This document shows positions 34,053-42,893 of a DNA stretch of 64,000 nucleotides, piece after piece (position 1 is the first letter of the stretch; every line of letters starts with the position of its first letter). The translations under genes were made by a program, and so were the position numbers. The stretch covers positions 124,001 through 188,000 of the forward strand of contig JACJXO010000003.1 of the NCBI GenBank assembly GCA_020636645.1, written 5' to 3'. Source of the stretch: Chitinophagales bacterium. GTDB taxonomy: Bacteria; Bacteroidota; Bacteroidia; Chitinophagales; BACL12. A model generated the notes under the pieces. It was not told the origin of the DNA, made no database searches, and saw only the letters and a program-made list of their open reading frames with translations.

Positions 34053-34630
34053 CGCTCCAGAAAAGCCATGCTGTTGGCCACTTTCCAGATATCATTGGTG
34101 AAGCGCAAGAAAGTGATATCGCTGGCGGTATATTCCATAGTAAAGACCTCCTGCTTCCTGGCGAAGATAAAAATGAGTTTCTCCTGCGACAATTTCGGGA
34201 GTCTGGCTCGCACCACTACCACCGGAATGCCGTTAACGGCCAGTTGATGGACCGCCAGTACTTCAAAGAAAATATCGTATTGCTCCCAGGTCTTTTCGGT
34301 CATCGTGGTATAGAGATCAGTAAGCTGTTGCAGTGTGGCATTGGTATCAGCTACTGTTTCTGCAGTTACAGTGAGCAATTCTCTGAATTTATAGGGATCA
34401 CCGGGATCATTCTTGCGCAGATAAACAACCAGTTCATTATTGGATACACGCATATCACGTGTCCAAACAGGCGGATAACGAAGAGACAATCCTGACGGGT
34501 GGATGTAGCGATTGGTAGATTCCAGCGAATCAAAACGCATATCAGTTGCAAGATAGGCTGTGGAGTCGTTCTGAGACCATGCAGGTGAGACCAGAACGGA
34601 GAGCAGGAAAAACAATAAGGTATTCTTCAT
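34049..34630 (-). CDS. Hypothetical exported protein
   Basis: 193 residues with signal peptide MKNTLLFFLLSVLVSPAWSQ. The mature part, with HPSGLSLRYPPVW, NELVVYLRKNDPGDPYKF and a final FTNDIWKVANSMAF, resembles the PsbP/DcrB-like all-beta fold found in many secreted proteins, but this is only an impression. It is the last gene of the etf-bfn-nupC run, 3 bases after the small membrane protein. Confidence 0.65.
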   Translation of the reverse strand: MKNTLLFFLLSVLVSPAWSQNDSTAYLATDMRFDSLESTNRYIHPSGLSLRYPPVWTRDMRVSNNELVVYLRKNDPGDPYKFRELLTVTAETVADTNATLQQLTDLYTTMTEKTWEQYDIFFEVLAVHQLAVNGIPVVVVRARLPKLSQEKLIFIFARKQEVFTMEYTASDITFLRFTNDIWKVANSMAFLER

Positions 34631-34633
34631 GTG

Positions 34634-34876
34634 TTACTGAGGAGGCTGGGAGGTGATAAAGAACTGGATATATTTAGCAATGATGGAAGCTACCAGCAGC
34701 ACTACTGTCATGACGATGAGCCACCTGGCCAATACTCCATTTCGAAGTTTCCATTCTTCAAAGTCATCGCCCTGCCATCCGAACCTGAACTTACCATTCA
34801 TAGAGAGCCAGGCCATACTGAACAGGATAATGAGCACGAGCTCAAAGGAGATACCTATGATAAATTGATAGATCAT
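34634..34876 (-). CDS. Small membrane protein
   Basis: 80 residues from ATG 34876 (MIYQFIIGISFELVLIILFSMAWL), with one helix at each end (second: WLIVMTVVLLVASIIAKYIQFFI) and a polar loop with GWQGDDFEEWKLRNG between. An upstream in-frame ATG at 34900 overlaps nupC. It starts 4 bases after the nupC stop. Function unknown. Confidence 0.65.
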   Translation of the reverse strand: MIYQFIIGISFELVLIILFSMAWLSMNGKFRFGWQGDDFEEWKLRNGVLARWLIVMTVVLLVASIIAKYIQFFITSQPPQ

Positions 34877-34880
34877 CTTG

Positions 34881-36191
34881 TTAAGCCAGCATTCCGGCAA
34901 CGGTGGCGGTGAAAAAGCAAGCCACCGTTCCGCCCACCAGAGCCCTGATTCCCAGAGCAGCGAGGTTGGACCGCTGTTCAGGCGCCAGGGCTCCTATCCC
35001 ACCGATCTGAATGCCGATGCTGGAAAAGTTGCTGAAACCGCACAACGCATAGGTGGCAATAATGATACTTTTCGGGTCGGTAAATAACTCTCCGGCTTTC
35101 ATACCACCCAGCGAACCGTAGGCAACAAATTCATTCAGCACGGTCTTTTCACCTAGCAGTTGTCCAACCAGCATCACATCGCCGGATGGAGTTCCCAGCA
35201 GCCAGGCAACAGGTGCAAAAATCAGACCGAAGATATACTGAAGTGTCAGGCCGTCGTAATCTGTTCTGGCTGCAATGACCTCATTGAGGCCGGTCCAGGC
35301 ACCTATCATATCTTCAAATATGTAGTTGAGCATGGCCATAACAGCTATGAAAGTGATCAGCATGGCGCCCACATTGGCTGCCAGTTTGAGGCCATCGGTA
35401 GTACCGTTACTCAGGGCATCGAGTACATTGGTTCCGATCTTTTCCTTGCTCACACTAACTGTTCTGTCTACCTTTTCGGTCTGCGGGAAAAGTATCTTGG
35501 CGGCTACGACAGCAGCCGGGGCGCTCATAACAGATGCAGTGAGCAAATGCGTAGCGAAAATGCGTTGTTGTTCAATGTCTGCACCACCCAGAAACTGCAC
35601 ATAGGCCGCCATTACCCCTCCGGCAATAGTAGCCATTCCACCTGTCATCACACACATGATCTCGCTTTTGGTCATAGACGCCAGGTAAGGTTTGATGAGC
35701 AGCGGAGCTTCGGTCTGACCGACAAATATATTTCCGGCGGCACTCAGGCTTTCTGCACCAGACATGCGCATGGTCTTGCTCATGATCCAGGCAAAGGCAA
35801 AAACGATCTTCTGCAATATGCCGAGATAATACAGTAACGAGGTCAGGGCTGAAAAGAAGATAATGGTGGGAAGCACCTTAAAGATAAATATGAAACCCAC
35901 ACTGACGATGGTATTGGCATCGCCGTCTATGACCTGGGTAGAAGCCGGCCAGTTACCCAACACAAAGCTGGCACCGGCGTCTGTAAACTGAATGATCTGA
36001 ACAAAGAAATTACTGACCCACTGAAAGCCCTGATAAACGAACGGAGTGCGCAGCACCAGTATGGCAAATATGACCTGCAGGCCAAGTCCGCTGATGACCA
36101 GTTTCCAGTCAATTGCTTTTCTGTCTTTACTGAACAGCACACAAACACCAACCAGGAATGCAAGTCCCAGAATACCGCGTAATATATCCAT
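34881..36191 (-). CDS. nupC: Concentrative nucleoside transporter (CNT/NupC family)
   Basis: 436-residue inner-membrane symporter importing nucleosides with H+ or Na+. N-terminal helices from MDILRGILGLAFLVGVCVLF; core motifs FVGQTEAPLLIKPYL (nucleoside-binding hairpin) and EKTVLNEFVAYGSLGG, the latter being the CNT family signature. The GFSNFSSIGIQIGGIGALAPEQR segment near the C-terminus is also conserved. Lies 20 bases after bfn and is probably cotranscribed with it. Confidence 0.93.
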   Translation of the reverse strand: MDILRGILGLAFLVGVCVLFSKDRKAIDWKLVISGLGLQVIFAILVLRTPFVYQGFQWVSNFFVQIIQFTDAGASFVLGNWPASTQVIDGDANTIVSVGFIFIFKVLPTIIFFSALTSLLYYLGILQKIVFAFAWIMSKTMRMSGAESLSAAGNIFVGQTEAPLLIKPYLASMTKSEIMCVMTGGMATIAGGVMAAYVQFLGGADIEQQRIFATHLLTASVMSAPAAVVAAKILFPQTEKVDRTVSVSKEKIGTNVLDALSNGTTDGLKLAANVGAMLITFIAVMAMLNYIFEDMIGAWTGLNEVIAARTDYDGLTLQYIFGLIFAPVAWLLGTPSGDVMLVGQLLGEKTVLNEFVAYGSLGGMKAGELFTDPKSIIIATYALCGFSNFSSIGIQIGGIGALAPEQRSNLAALGIRALVGGTVACFFTATVAGMLA

Positions 36192-36211
36192 GTTATCAGG
36201 TGTTTGGGAGA

Positions 36212-36808
36212 TTAATCACGACGTGCAAGTTCATCGCGAATTCGGGCAGCCTTTTCATAATCTTCACTGGCCAGGGCTTCATCGAGGGCAGATTGCAGTT
36301 CATCATCAGTCATATTGCCAAATTCATCTGAGGCACCAACGGTAACAGTTTGTTCTTCATCATTGTCGGCATCATCTTCATCATCGCCAGACTCTTCTTC
36401 AGAGATGATGGTACCTGCAGTATCGAGGATGAATTCATAAGTATAGATAGGACATTGAAACCTGACGGCCAGCGCCAGTGCATCTGAGGTTCTGGAGTCA
36501 ATATCAATTACTTCGCCGTTCTGTTCGCAGATCAGTTTGGCGTAAAAGATGCCATCCTGCAGATTGTCTATGAGTACTTCTTTCAGTTGTATGCTGAAAG
36601 CGTCCAGAATATTTTTGATCAGGTCATGAGAAAGCGGTCTGTTGATGGCCAGTTTCTCAATAGCTACCGCAATTGCCTGAGCTTCAAACGCTCCTATTAC
36701 AATGGGAAGCTTGCGCAAGCCATCCACTTCAGCCAACAGCACCGCATAGCTCTGAGACTGCGTAATGGTGTGCGACAGTCCGGTAATTTCCAGTTCGATC
36801 TTGCGCAT
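36212..36808 (-). CDS. Bifunctional nuclease-domain protein with UVR motif
   Basis: 198 residues. N-terminal DUF151/BFN domain (KIELEITGLSHTITQSQSYAVLL..KLPIVIGAFEAQAIAVAIE..PLSHDLIKNIL..IDSRTSDALALAVRF), a Glu/Asp-rich linker near residues 140-155, then a UvrB/UvrC-type helical hairpin (DDELQSALDEALASEDYEKAARIRDELARR). The BFN-UVR pairing is common in Bacteroidota and actinobacteria. Biochemical role uncertain despite the nuclease name. Confidence 0.88.
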   Translation of the reverse strand: MRKIELEITGLSHTITQSQSYAVLLAEVDGLRKLPIVIGAFEAQAIAVAIEKLAINRPLSHDLIKNILDAFSIQLKEVLIDNLQDGIFYAKLICEQNGEVIDIDSRTSDALALAVRFQCPIYTYEFILDTAGTIISEEESGDDEDDADNDEEQTVTVGASDEFGNMTDDELQSALDEALASEDYEKAARIRDELARRD

Positions 36809-36847
36809 GATGACTGCGCTAATATACGCACTATCCCTTTATCTGAT

Positions 36848-37813
36848 TCAGCTGTTTTTCAGCTTTCGCACAGCTTCAGTCAGCTTCGGAACCACTTCAA
36901 AAGCATCGCCCACTATACCATAGTCTGCCGCCTTGAAGAATGGAGCTTCCGGGTCTTTGTTGATCACCACGATGCACTTGCTCTGGTTAACTCCGGCCAG
37001 GTGCTGGATAGCTCCTGAAATACCTATTGCAATGTACAGGTTTGGCTTGATGGCAATGCCGGTTTGTCCAACGTGCTCATGGTGGGGTCTCCAGCCTATG
37101 TCGGCCACCGGACGTGAACAGGCAGTGGTTGCACCCAGCTCGCCGGCCAGTTCTTCAATGATGCCCCAGTTCTCGGGTCCTTTCATACCTCTGCCTGCAG
37201 ACACCACCAGTTCAGCCTCAGGTAGTGGAGTCATACCAGCTGATTCATTAACCACTTCTTTGACCTTGTAGTCAAAATCACTATCACTCAGTTCTACAGC
37301 CAGTGATTCAACAGTTGCCACGCCGTCTCCCAAAGTGAAGCTGGTGGTATTCGGGTTGACCGTAATGACCAGTTGATCTCCTTCCGGTTTCAGATCGCCC
37401 CATGCTTTTCCGGAGAACATGCTCTTACGGAAGGTACCGTTCTCGGGCAGCGCAGATACGCCGGGCACCAGGGTCATATTTCGTCTTACCGCAATGCGAG
37501 GGGCTATGGTCTTTCCTACTGAGCTGTGAGACAGCACAATGATGGAAGCACCGGCAGCATCTGCTGCTGATTGCAACGCTTTGGTATAAGAGGTGCTGGT
37601 CATCCGGTCCAGCCTGGAATCTGATGCATGTAACACCCTGGCAACCCCTGCCTTACCCAGGGAAGCAAGGTCATCAGCAGATGCAGAACCCAGCACAACA
37701 GCCACCAGGTCCGCTCCTGTCTGAGCGGCTAATCCACTTGCAAAAGCTGCGGCTTCGAATGCATTTTTCTTAAGTTTTCCGTTGGCACATTCGGCCAGAA
37801 CGAGCACTGACAT
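36848..37813 (-). CDS. etfA: Electron transfer flavoprotein alpha subunit
   Basis: 321-residue FAD-binding subunit. The N-terminal alpha/beta domain begins MSVLVLAECANGKLKK; the C-terminal FAD domain has VVSAGRGMKGPENWG, GATTACSRPVADIGW, HEHVGQTGIAIKPNLYIAIGISGAIQH and NKDPEAPFFKAADYGIVGDAFEVVPKL, the ETF-alpha signature. With EtfB it passes electrons from acyl-CoA dehydrogenases to the quinone pool. It follows etfB by 23 bases. Confidence 0.96.
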   Translation of the reverse strand: MSVLVLAECANGKLKKNAFEAAAFASGLAAQTGADLVAVVLGSASADDLASLGKAGVARVLHASDSRLDRMTSTSYTKALQSAADAAGASIIVLSHSSVGKTIAPRIAVRRNMTLVPGVSALPENGTFRKSMFSGKAWGDLKPEGDQLVITVNPNTTSFTLGDGVATVESLAVELSDSDFDYKVKEVVNESAGMTPLPEAELVVSAGRGMKGPENWGIIEELAGELGATTACSRPVADIGWRPHHEHVGQTGIAIKPNLYIAIGISGAIQHLAGVNQSKCIVVINKDPEAPFFKAADYGIVGDAFEVVPKLTEAVRKLKNS

Positions 37814-37836
37814 AAATATATTTTTTTATATCTTAA

Positions 37837-38577
37837 TTAAATTACTTTCGCCTCTTCATGCAGCAGTCTGATCAACTCTTCTGCCTGATCGGCATCAACC
37901 ATTTTACAAGCTCCTTTTTCGGGAGGCAATGAAAATGAAGCTACAGGAACCCGTGCAGTGGTTCCGGACGGAGTGATCACAGCAACAGGCTTGCTCTTGG
38001 ATGCCAGGATACCACGCATATTGGGGATCCGTGCTTCAGCCATTCCCTTTTGTGCACTGACCACACAGGGCATAGCCACTTCGATCACTTCCTTTTCACC
38101 TTCAATTTCACGTTCAAGCAGCAGAGAATTTTCCTGCAGATCCAGTTTGGATGCCAGGCTTACATAGGGCATGCTGAGCATTTCAGCCAGCAGCCCGCCA
38201 AACACGCCACCGTTGTAATCAATGGTTTCTTTACCACATAGTATCAGGTCATATGATCCTTCTTTTGCCACGGCAGCGATCTCTGCTGCAACCTGGAATG
38301 CATCATTTGCCTGCATATCAATGCGGATGGCATCATCGGCACCTAAGGCCAGACCTTTGCGAATGATCTGTTCATTATCGGCTGGCCCTGCATTCACAAT
38401 GGTAACAGTTCCGCCGGCTCCTTCCTTGAGTTCCAGGGCACGAACAAGCGCATACCATTCATCATATGGATTGATGATAAACTGCACCTTGTCTTCATTG
38501 AATTTGGTGTTATTATCTGTAAATGAAATCTTTGCGGTCGTGTCGGGAACTTTACTGATACAAACCAGAATTTTCAT
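37837..38577 (-). CDS. etfB: Electron transfer flavoprotein beta subunit
   Basis: 246-residue AMP-binding subunit of ETF. Signatures: MKILVCISKVPDTTAKISF, INPYDEWYALVRALELKE, CGKETIDYNGGVFGGLLAEML and CVVSAQKGMAEARIPNMRGILASKSKP. First gene of the run etfB-etfA-bfn-nupC-small membrane protein-exported protein. The promoter box at 38617-38624 gives it a leader of about 35 bases. Confidence 0.96.
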   Translation of the reverse strand: MKILVCISKVPDTTAKISFTDNNTKFNEDKVQFIINPYDEWYALVRALELKEGAGGTVTIVNAGPADNEQIIRKGLALGADDAIRIDMQANDAFQVAAEIAAVAKEGSYDLILCGKETIDYNGGVFGGLLAEMLSMPYVSLASKLDLQENSLLLEREIEGEKEVIEVAMPCVVSAQKGMAEARIPNMRGILASKSKPVAVITPSGTTARVPVASFSLPPEKGACKMVDADQAEELIRLLHEEAKVI

Positions 38578-38616
38578 ACATTTATTGATTGAGAATTACC
38601 TGTAAAAAACCGGCCA

Positions 38617-38624
38617 CAAAGATA
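38617..38624 (-). promoter_or_regulatory. -7 box TATCTTTG for etf operon
   Basis: Perfect TAnnTTTG, about 39 bases before the etfB ATG. Confidence 0.6.
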
Positions 38625-38652
38625 GCATTTCCGCAGGAGAAACCCCTTTGAG

Positions 38653-38988
38653 ATGAACAGACTGGAGCAGCTGATGGACTTTTACCGGGAGAATCCCGAT
38701 GATCCTTTTGTGCGGTATTGCATTGCACTGGAACACATCAAATCTGATGATCCGGGTGAGGCCCGTGAATGGTTTGAAGCACTCATCAACAGCCATCCTG
38801 ACTATGTGGCCACATACTACCATTACGGCAAACTGATGGAGTCTTTACAAGACAAGGATGCTGCAGTGTCCCTGTACCAGGCGGGCATAGAAGTGGCTTC
38901 CAAAGCTGGCGATCTGCATGCACTCAGTGAACTGCAGAATGCCCGCAATGAAGTGGTCAATGCTTTTGATATTGAATTTGACGACTGA
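38653..38988 (+). CDS. Small TPR-like protein
   Basis: 111 residues forming about three tetratricopeptide helices pairs: RLEQLMDFYRENPDDPFVRYCIALEH, DPGEAREWFEALINSHPDYVATYYHYGKLM and DKDAAVSLYQAGIEVASKAGDLHALSEL. Cytosolic. Three bases before tilS on the same strand, so possibly cotranscribed; link to tRNA modification not evident. Confidence 0.8.
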   Translation: MNRLEQLMDFYRENPDDPFVRYCIALEHIKSDDPGEAREWFEALINSHPDYVATYYHYGKLMESLQDKDAAVSLYQAGIEVASKAGDLHALSELQNARNEVVNAFDIEFDD

Positions 38989-38991
38989 CCA

Positions 38992-40362
38992 TTGGAAGAA
39001 CTGAAAAACAAGGTAAGGCAGTTTACTGCCCGACAACAGCTCTGGCTACCGGGACAACAATTGCTGCTGGCTCTCAGTGGTGGTATGGATTCCATGTTAT
39101 TGCTGCATTACTTGCTGGAAGAGGGCATCAGACCAGGGCTGGCTCATGTGAATTTCCAGCTTCGGGGTTCTGATGCAGACAATGATCAGTCATTTGTAGC
39201 GTCTGTGGCCGCATCTCTGCAACTTCCCTTGTATGTGCATACTGAAAACACTGCTGCTTTTGCTGCAAAGGAACACATGAGCCTGGAAGAAGCAGCAAGA
39301 GAAATACGATACAGGTTTCTTTATCATATTGCCTATGCCCATGGTTACCAGCGCATACTAACAGCCCATCATGCCCGCGACCATGCGGAGACCATATTAC
39401 TGCATCAGGTAAGGGGAAGCGGAGCCCGCGGATTATCAGGCATACCTGTACACAACCAGATGGTGGTAAGGCCATTTTTATGCCTGAGAAAGGCAGAAGT
39501 TATTCATTGGTCTGAAGCTGTTGGACTTACCTATTGTGAGGATCGCACGAATTCAGATACCCGGTTTGCCCGCAATCTAATTCGTCATGAGGTTTTGCCG
39601 ATACTGGAAAAACTGAACCCCGGACTGGAAGAAACACTTTTGGAGAATGGGCGGATACAACGTGAGCTGCAGCTGCTGGCAGATCAGGAAGCAGACCGGG
39701 TTCTGAAGAAAGTATGCATACGCAAGGGCGATGATCTTTACATTGGCAAGAAAGCCCTGCTGTTACACCCTGCAGCCCGCACCATATTATTCAGATTGCT
39801 TCGCCCTTATGGTTTTACTGCAGCACAGCTGGATGATATATTGCAAAATCATACACATAGTGGCAGGTTACAGGAAGCAGGACGGTTCAGACTAATCACC
39901 GACCGCACCCACTGGATCCTGACAACAGAACGCAACAATCAGTTCAGCTGGCATCTGATCCGTGAAGATGACAGGCATGTTCACCTTCCGGGTATGAGGC
40001 TGGAACTGCGCTATCTGACTGAATTACCTTCTTCATGGAATATGTCAGCTGAGCGGGTATATCTTCGGGCAGATGACCTCTCCTACCCTTTGCTCATCAG
40101 ACCCTGGAAACAGGGCGACTATCTGTATCCATTTGGCTTATACAAACCCAGTGGTAAACCCGCCAGAAAAAAAGTATCTGATCTGCTAACAGACAAAAAG
40201 CTATCGCTGCCTGAAAAGGAACGGGTGCTGGTATTGTGCAGTGCAGACCGGATCCTTTGGATATTGGGCATCAGGCAGGACGAACGCACCCGCATCACGT
40301 CTGGCACCGGTCGTATCCTGAAAATAAAAATGCTCCCTGCAAGAGGGAGCATGTATTATTAG
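38992..40362 (+). CDS. tilS: tRNA(Ile)-lysidine synthase
   Basis: 456-residue enzyme that converts C34 of tRNA-Ile(CAU) to lysidine, which makes it read AUA. PP-loop ATP motif LLLALSGGMDSMLLLHYL near residue 26, GLAHVNFQLRGSDAD, LTAHHARDHAETILLHQVRGSGARGLSGIP, and the C-terminal TilS domain with RPWKQGDYLYPFG and KKVSDLLTDKKLSL. The start is TTG 38992; no upstream ATG is in frame after the TPR stop. Its last ~14 codons contain the terminator of the convergent protease gene. Confidence 0.94.
   Translation: MEELKNKVRQFTARQQLWLPGQQLLLALSGGMDSMLLLHYLLEEGIRPGLAHVNFQLRGSDADNDQSFVASVAASLQLPLYVHTENTAAFAAKEHMSLEEAAREIRYRFLYHIAYAHGYQRILTAHHARDHAETILLHQVRGSGARGLSGIPVHNQMVVRPFLCLRKAEVIHWSEAVGLTYCEDRTNSDTRFARNLIRHEVLPILEKLNPGLEETLLENGRIQRELQLLADQEADRVLKKVCIRKGDDLYIGKKALLLHPAARTILFRLLRPYGFTAAQLDDILQNHTHSGRLQEAGRFRLITDRTHWILTTERNNQFSWHLIREDDRHVHLPGMRLELRYLTELPSSWNMSAERVYLRADDLSYPLLIRPWKQGDYLYPFGLYKPSGKPARKKVSDLLTDKKLSLPEKERVLVLCSADRILWILGIRQDERTRITSGTGRILKIKMLPARGSMYY
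40321..40352 (-). terminator. Terminator inside the tilS 3' coding region
   Basis: On the minus strand ATGCTCCCT-CTTGC-AGGGAGCAT forms a nine-base stem followed by TTTTTATTTT. It lies 22 bases beyond the protease stop codon at 40374, wholly inside the tilS coding sequence. Confidence 0.8.
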
Positions 40363-40373
40363 TGATCTGCCTG

Positions 40374-41795
40374 TTACTGCACAAACACAGGAGAGCTGCT
40401 AACCAGACCATCCATGGTCATTCTGACCAGGTACATACCGGTTGGCCAGTTGTTAGTTGCGATCATATGCTGCTGTGCACCAACGCCAGGCTGTTCCTGC
40501 CAGATCAGTTGTCCGCCATTGTTAAAAACCTGCAGCAGATCTCCTGATTGCCAGGTATTTTCAGCCTTGACCATAAGACCAGATCCGGCTGCAACAGGGT
40601 TAGGAAAGACCATCCAGCCATCAGATTCCAGATCAGTCAGGTCATTGGCCAGGGTTTCAGCACCGGTAGAAAAAGTCCGATATTCCGTATAGTCTTCACA
40701 GGTATTTCCTTCAGCAATTACCCGCACCTTCCAACGATAGGTCTTTTCAGGTGCCAGTTCAGTCAGGATCACAGTTGTATCTGTAGTAAAGATATTAGCA
40801 GAAATAGCGGTGAAAGTTGGGGTCAGGCTTACTATCAATTCGTAGCCCAAAGCGTTTTCCACACTGCTCCAGCTTAGCTCTGTATAGTTAGAAAACAGGT
40901 TGGTAATGTTGTCTTCCGGAGATAAAAGCTCTGCACTTTCCACATCTGCTACAGAAATAGGTTCCCATGTTAACAACCCGGCTCTGGGGCCATTGATATT
41001 ATCAATCATAGCCTCCTGCTGTTCTTCGCTGAATCTGTTCTGACATTCGTCGGAAGAATAAGACATGTACAGTGTTTCATCCGGCGAAAATTCCACCCCG
41101 TCAGGATCTGTGAATACCGGCAGTGTGAAACAGCTCCATCTTTCCGGAAGGTAATCAGGCGGTGTATCACAAAAGCCATCAGCAGCTGTCGTACAGTTGT
41201 CGCCATCTACCTGTTCCTGGTCGTCAATATCAGGAAGTCCGAATTCCCAGCCATAGAAAGTATGGGGGAGGCTGAAAAAGTGACCCAGCTCATGAGCGAT
41301 GGTAGTATTACTGGTTCCGGCACAGGAATTGGCCACAGCTATGGCATTTCCTGAAGGTGAAAAGTACCCACAGTTACCGGCAGGATCGCCAACAAAATAG
41401 ATGTTGACCAGATTGGTGACATTGTTTTCTGCAAACATGTAAGCACCTGCTAACCAATCATGTTCGTAATAGTCGCTGTTATTGATGTAATCAATATCGC
41501 CGAAGATATAAAAGTAGAAACCGGTTGGAGCAAACTGTTCGTTCAGATTGCAGATATCGGTGTACAAGGTTCTAAGGGTCAGCCTTCCGCCACCTTCGTC
41601 ATTACCTACAATATGGACTTTCAGTGGTACGTAAATAAGATCGGAACCTCTGGTACCGGATCCGTTGTAGGATGCCTGCCATTCTCTCAGCCAGGCCAGA
41701 TCTGAATCTGTCTGTACAGTTCCGCAATAGTTTTCCTGTGCCAGCATCCAAAGCGGTGCGGCAAGCAAGATCGGGAGGAGAAATTTTCTGATCAT
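40374..41795 (-). CDS. M43-family zinc metalloprotease with FN3 and T9SS domains
   Basis: 473-residue secreted protease. Signal peptide MIRKFLLPILLAAPLWMLAQ; pappalysin-type (M43) catalytic domain with zinc ligands H168, H172 and H178 and catalytic E169 in HELGHFFSLPH, plus a Met-turn LYMSYSSDECQNRFSEEQ near residue 245. The metzincin glycine (HExxHxxGxxH) is replaced by Ser here. A fibronectin-III-like domain follows (about 295-375), then a type A T9SS sorting domain (VFPNPVAAGSGLMVKA ... GMYLVRMTMDG). ATG 41795 is used; a TTG three codons earlier is in frame. Exported to the surface or medium. Confidence 0.9.
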   Translation of the reverse strand: MIRKFLLPILLAAPLWMLAQENYCGTVQTDSDLAWLREWQASYNGSGTRGSDLIYVPLKVHIVGNDEGGGRLTLRTLYTDICNLNEQFAPTGFYFYIFGDIDYINNSDYYEHDWLAGAYMFAENNVTNLVNIYFVGDPAGNCGYFSPSGNAIAVANSCAGTSNTTIAHELGHFFSLPHTFYGWEFGLPDIDDQEQVDGDNCTTAADGFCDTPPDYLPERWSCFTLPVFTDPDGVEFSPDETLYMSYSSDECQNRFSEEQQEAMIDNINGPRAGLLTWEPISVADVESAELLSPEDNITNLFSNYTELSWSSVENALGYELIVSLTPTFTAISANIFTTDTTVILTELAPEKTYRWKVRVIAEGNTCEDYTEYRTFSTGAETLANDLTDLESDGWMVFPNPVAAGSGLMVKAENTWQSGDLLQVFNNGGQLIWQEQPGVGAQQHMIATNNWPTGMYLVRMTMDGLVSSSPVFVQ

Positions 41796-41801
41796 AAGTT
41801 G

Positions 41802-41809
41802 CAAAGTTA
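41802..41809 (-). promoter_or_regulatory. -7 box TAACTTTG, 6 bases before protease ATG
   Basis: Perfect TAnnTTTG followed by CAACTT and ATG 41795. Confidence 0.6.
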
Positions 41810-41874
41810 TTTCAGATAACGCTTTAAGTCAAAAAACGTTCTGTGTCTATGACATGGGGGGATTCAATATTCCT

Positions 41875-41882
41875 TAACTTTG
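41875..41882 (+). promoter_or_regulatory. -7 box TAACTTTG for mdh
   Basis: Perfect TAnnTTTG, 19 bases before the mdh ATG at 41902; predicts a leader of about a dozen bases. Confidence 0.65.
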
Positions 41883-41901
41883 CCGCAAAATTGACGTTTC
41901 C

Positions 41902-42840
41902 ATGAACAAAGTAACCGTTATTGGCGCCGGAAATGTGGGCGCAACCGTTGCCAATGTGCTGGCGCATAAAGATTTCCTGAGTGAGGTAATCGTACTGGAT
42001 ATCAAGGAAGGTACCGCTGAAGGTAAGAGCCTTGATTCATGGCAACAAGCACCCATAGACTATTACAGCACCCGGATCAAGGGGGTTACCAATGACTATG
42101 CCGCCACTGCCGGTTCAGATGTTGTGGTCATCACATCAGGACTTCCGAGGAAGCCCGGAATGAGCCGGGATGACCTGATCAGTGTGAATGCAGGTATAGT
42201 CAAATCTGTCACAGAAAACGTACTGGCGCATTCTCCAGATGCCATCCTGATCATTGTTTCGAATCCGCTTGATGTCATGTGCTATTGTGCTTATCTGACT
42301 GCCAAGGTCGATTCCAGAAGGGTATTTGGAATGGCAGGGATCCTGGATACAGCCCGCTATCGTGCATTTCTGGCAGAAGCCCTTGATGTATCACCTAAAG
42401 ATATTCAGGCATTGCTGCTGGGCGGACATGGAGACACCATGGTGCCCCTACCCCGTTATACCACCGTTTCCGGAATACCGGTTACAGACATGATCGAAGA
42501 AGAGAAGCTGAATGCCATTGTAGAAAGAACTAAAAAAGGTGGCGGAGAGATCGTGAATCTGTTGGGCACGAGTGCCTGGTATGCTCCGGGTGCAGCAGCT
42601 GCACAGATGGTAGAAAGCATCATCAAGGATGAGAAGCGGATCTTCCCTTGCTGTGTCATGCTGAACGGTGAGTACGGCATGAACAACATCTATCTGGGAG
42701 TTCCGGTCAAACTGGGCAGACAGGGTATCAACGAGATCATTGAGCTGAACCTGAATGAAGAGGAAAAACAATTGCTGCATGATTCAGCCAAGGCAGTGCG
42801 TGAGGTGATGGATGTACTGGATAATATGAATCTATTCTGA
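41902..42840 (+). CDS. mdh: Malate dehydrogenase
   Basis: 312-residue NAD-dependent enzyme of the TCA cycle (malate to oxaloacetate), of the LDH-like MDH group. NAD-binding VTVIGAGNVGATVANVLA, DIKEGTAEGKSLD, substrate-binding Arg in SGLPRKPGMSRDDL, IIVSNPLDVM, and the catalytic His in LLLGGHGDTMVPLPRY. Full length. Own promoter and strong terminator. Confidence 0.96.
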   Translation: MNKVTVIGAGNVGATVANVLAHKDFLSEVIVLDIKEGTAEGKSLDSWQQAPIDYYSTRIKGVTNDYAATAGSDVVVITSGLPRKPGMSRDDLISVNAGIVKSVTENVLAHSPDAILIIVSNPLDVMCYCAYLTAKVDSRRVFGMAGILDTARYRAFLAEALDVSPKDIQALLLGGHGDTMVPLPRYTTVSGIPVTDMIEEEKLNAIVERTKKGGGEIVNLLGTSAWYAPGAAAAQMVESIIKDEKRIFPCCVMLNGEYGMNNIYLGVPVKLGRQGINEIIELNLNEEEKQLLHDSAKAVREVMDVLDNMNLF

Positions 42841-42860
42841 ATCTGATCTAAACCATACAG

Positions 42861-42893
42861 AAAGGCATGTCTTGACGGCATGCCTTTTTTTTT
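42861..42893 (+). terminator. Terminator of mdh
   Basis: AAAGGCATG-TCTTGACGG-CATGCCTTT followed by T run (nine T in total). Its T run overlaps the stop codon of the convergent DUF3667 gene. Confidence 0.92.

Noticed and set aside
35160..35837. 225-codon plus-strand ORF opposite nupC
   Set aside because: Antisense shadow of a well-defined transporter; Cys/His/Ser-rich with no recognisable domain.
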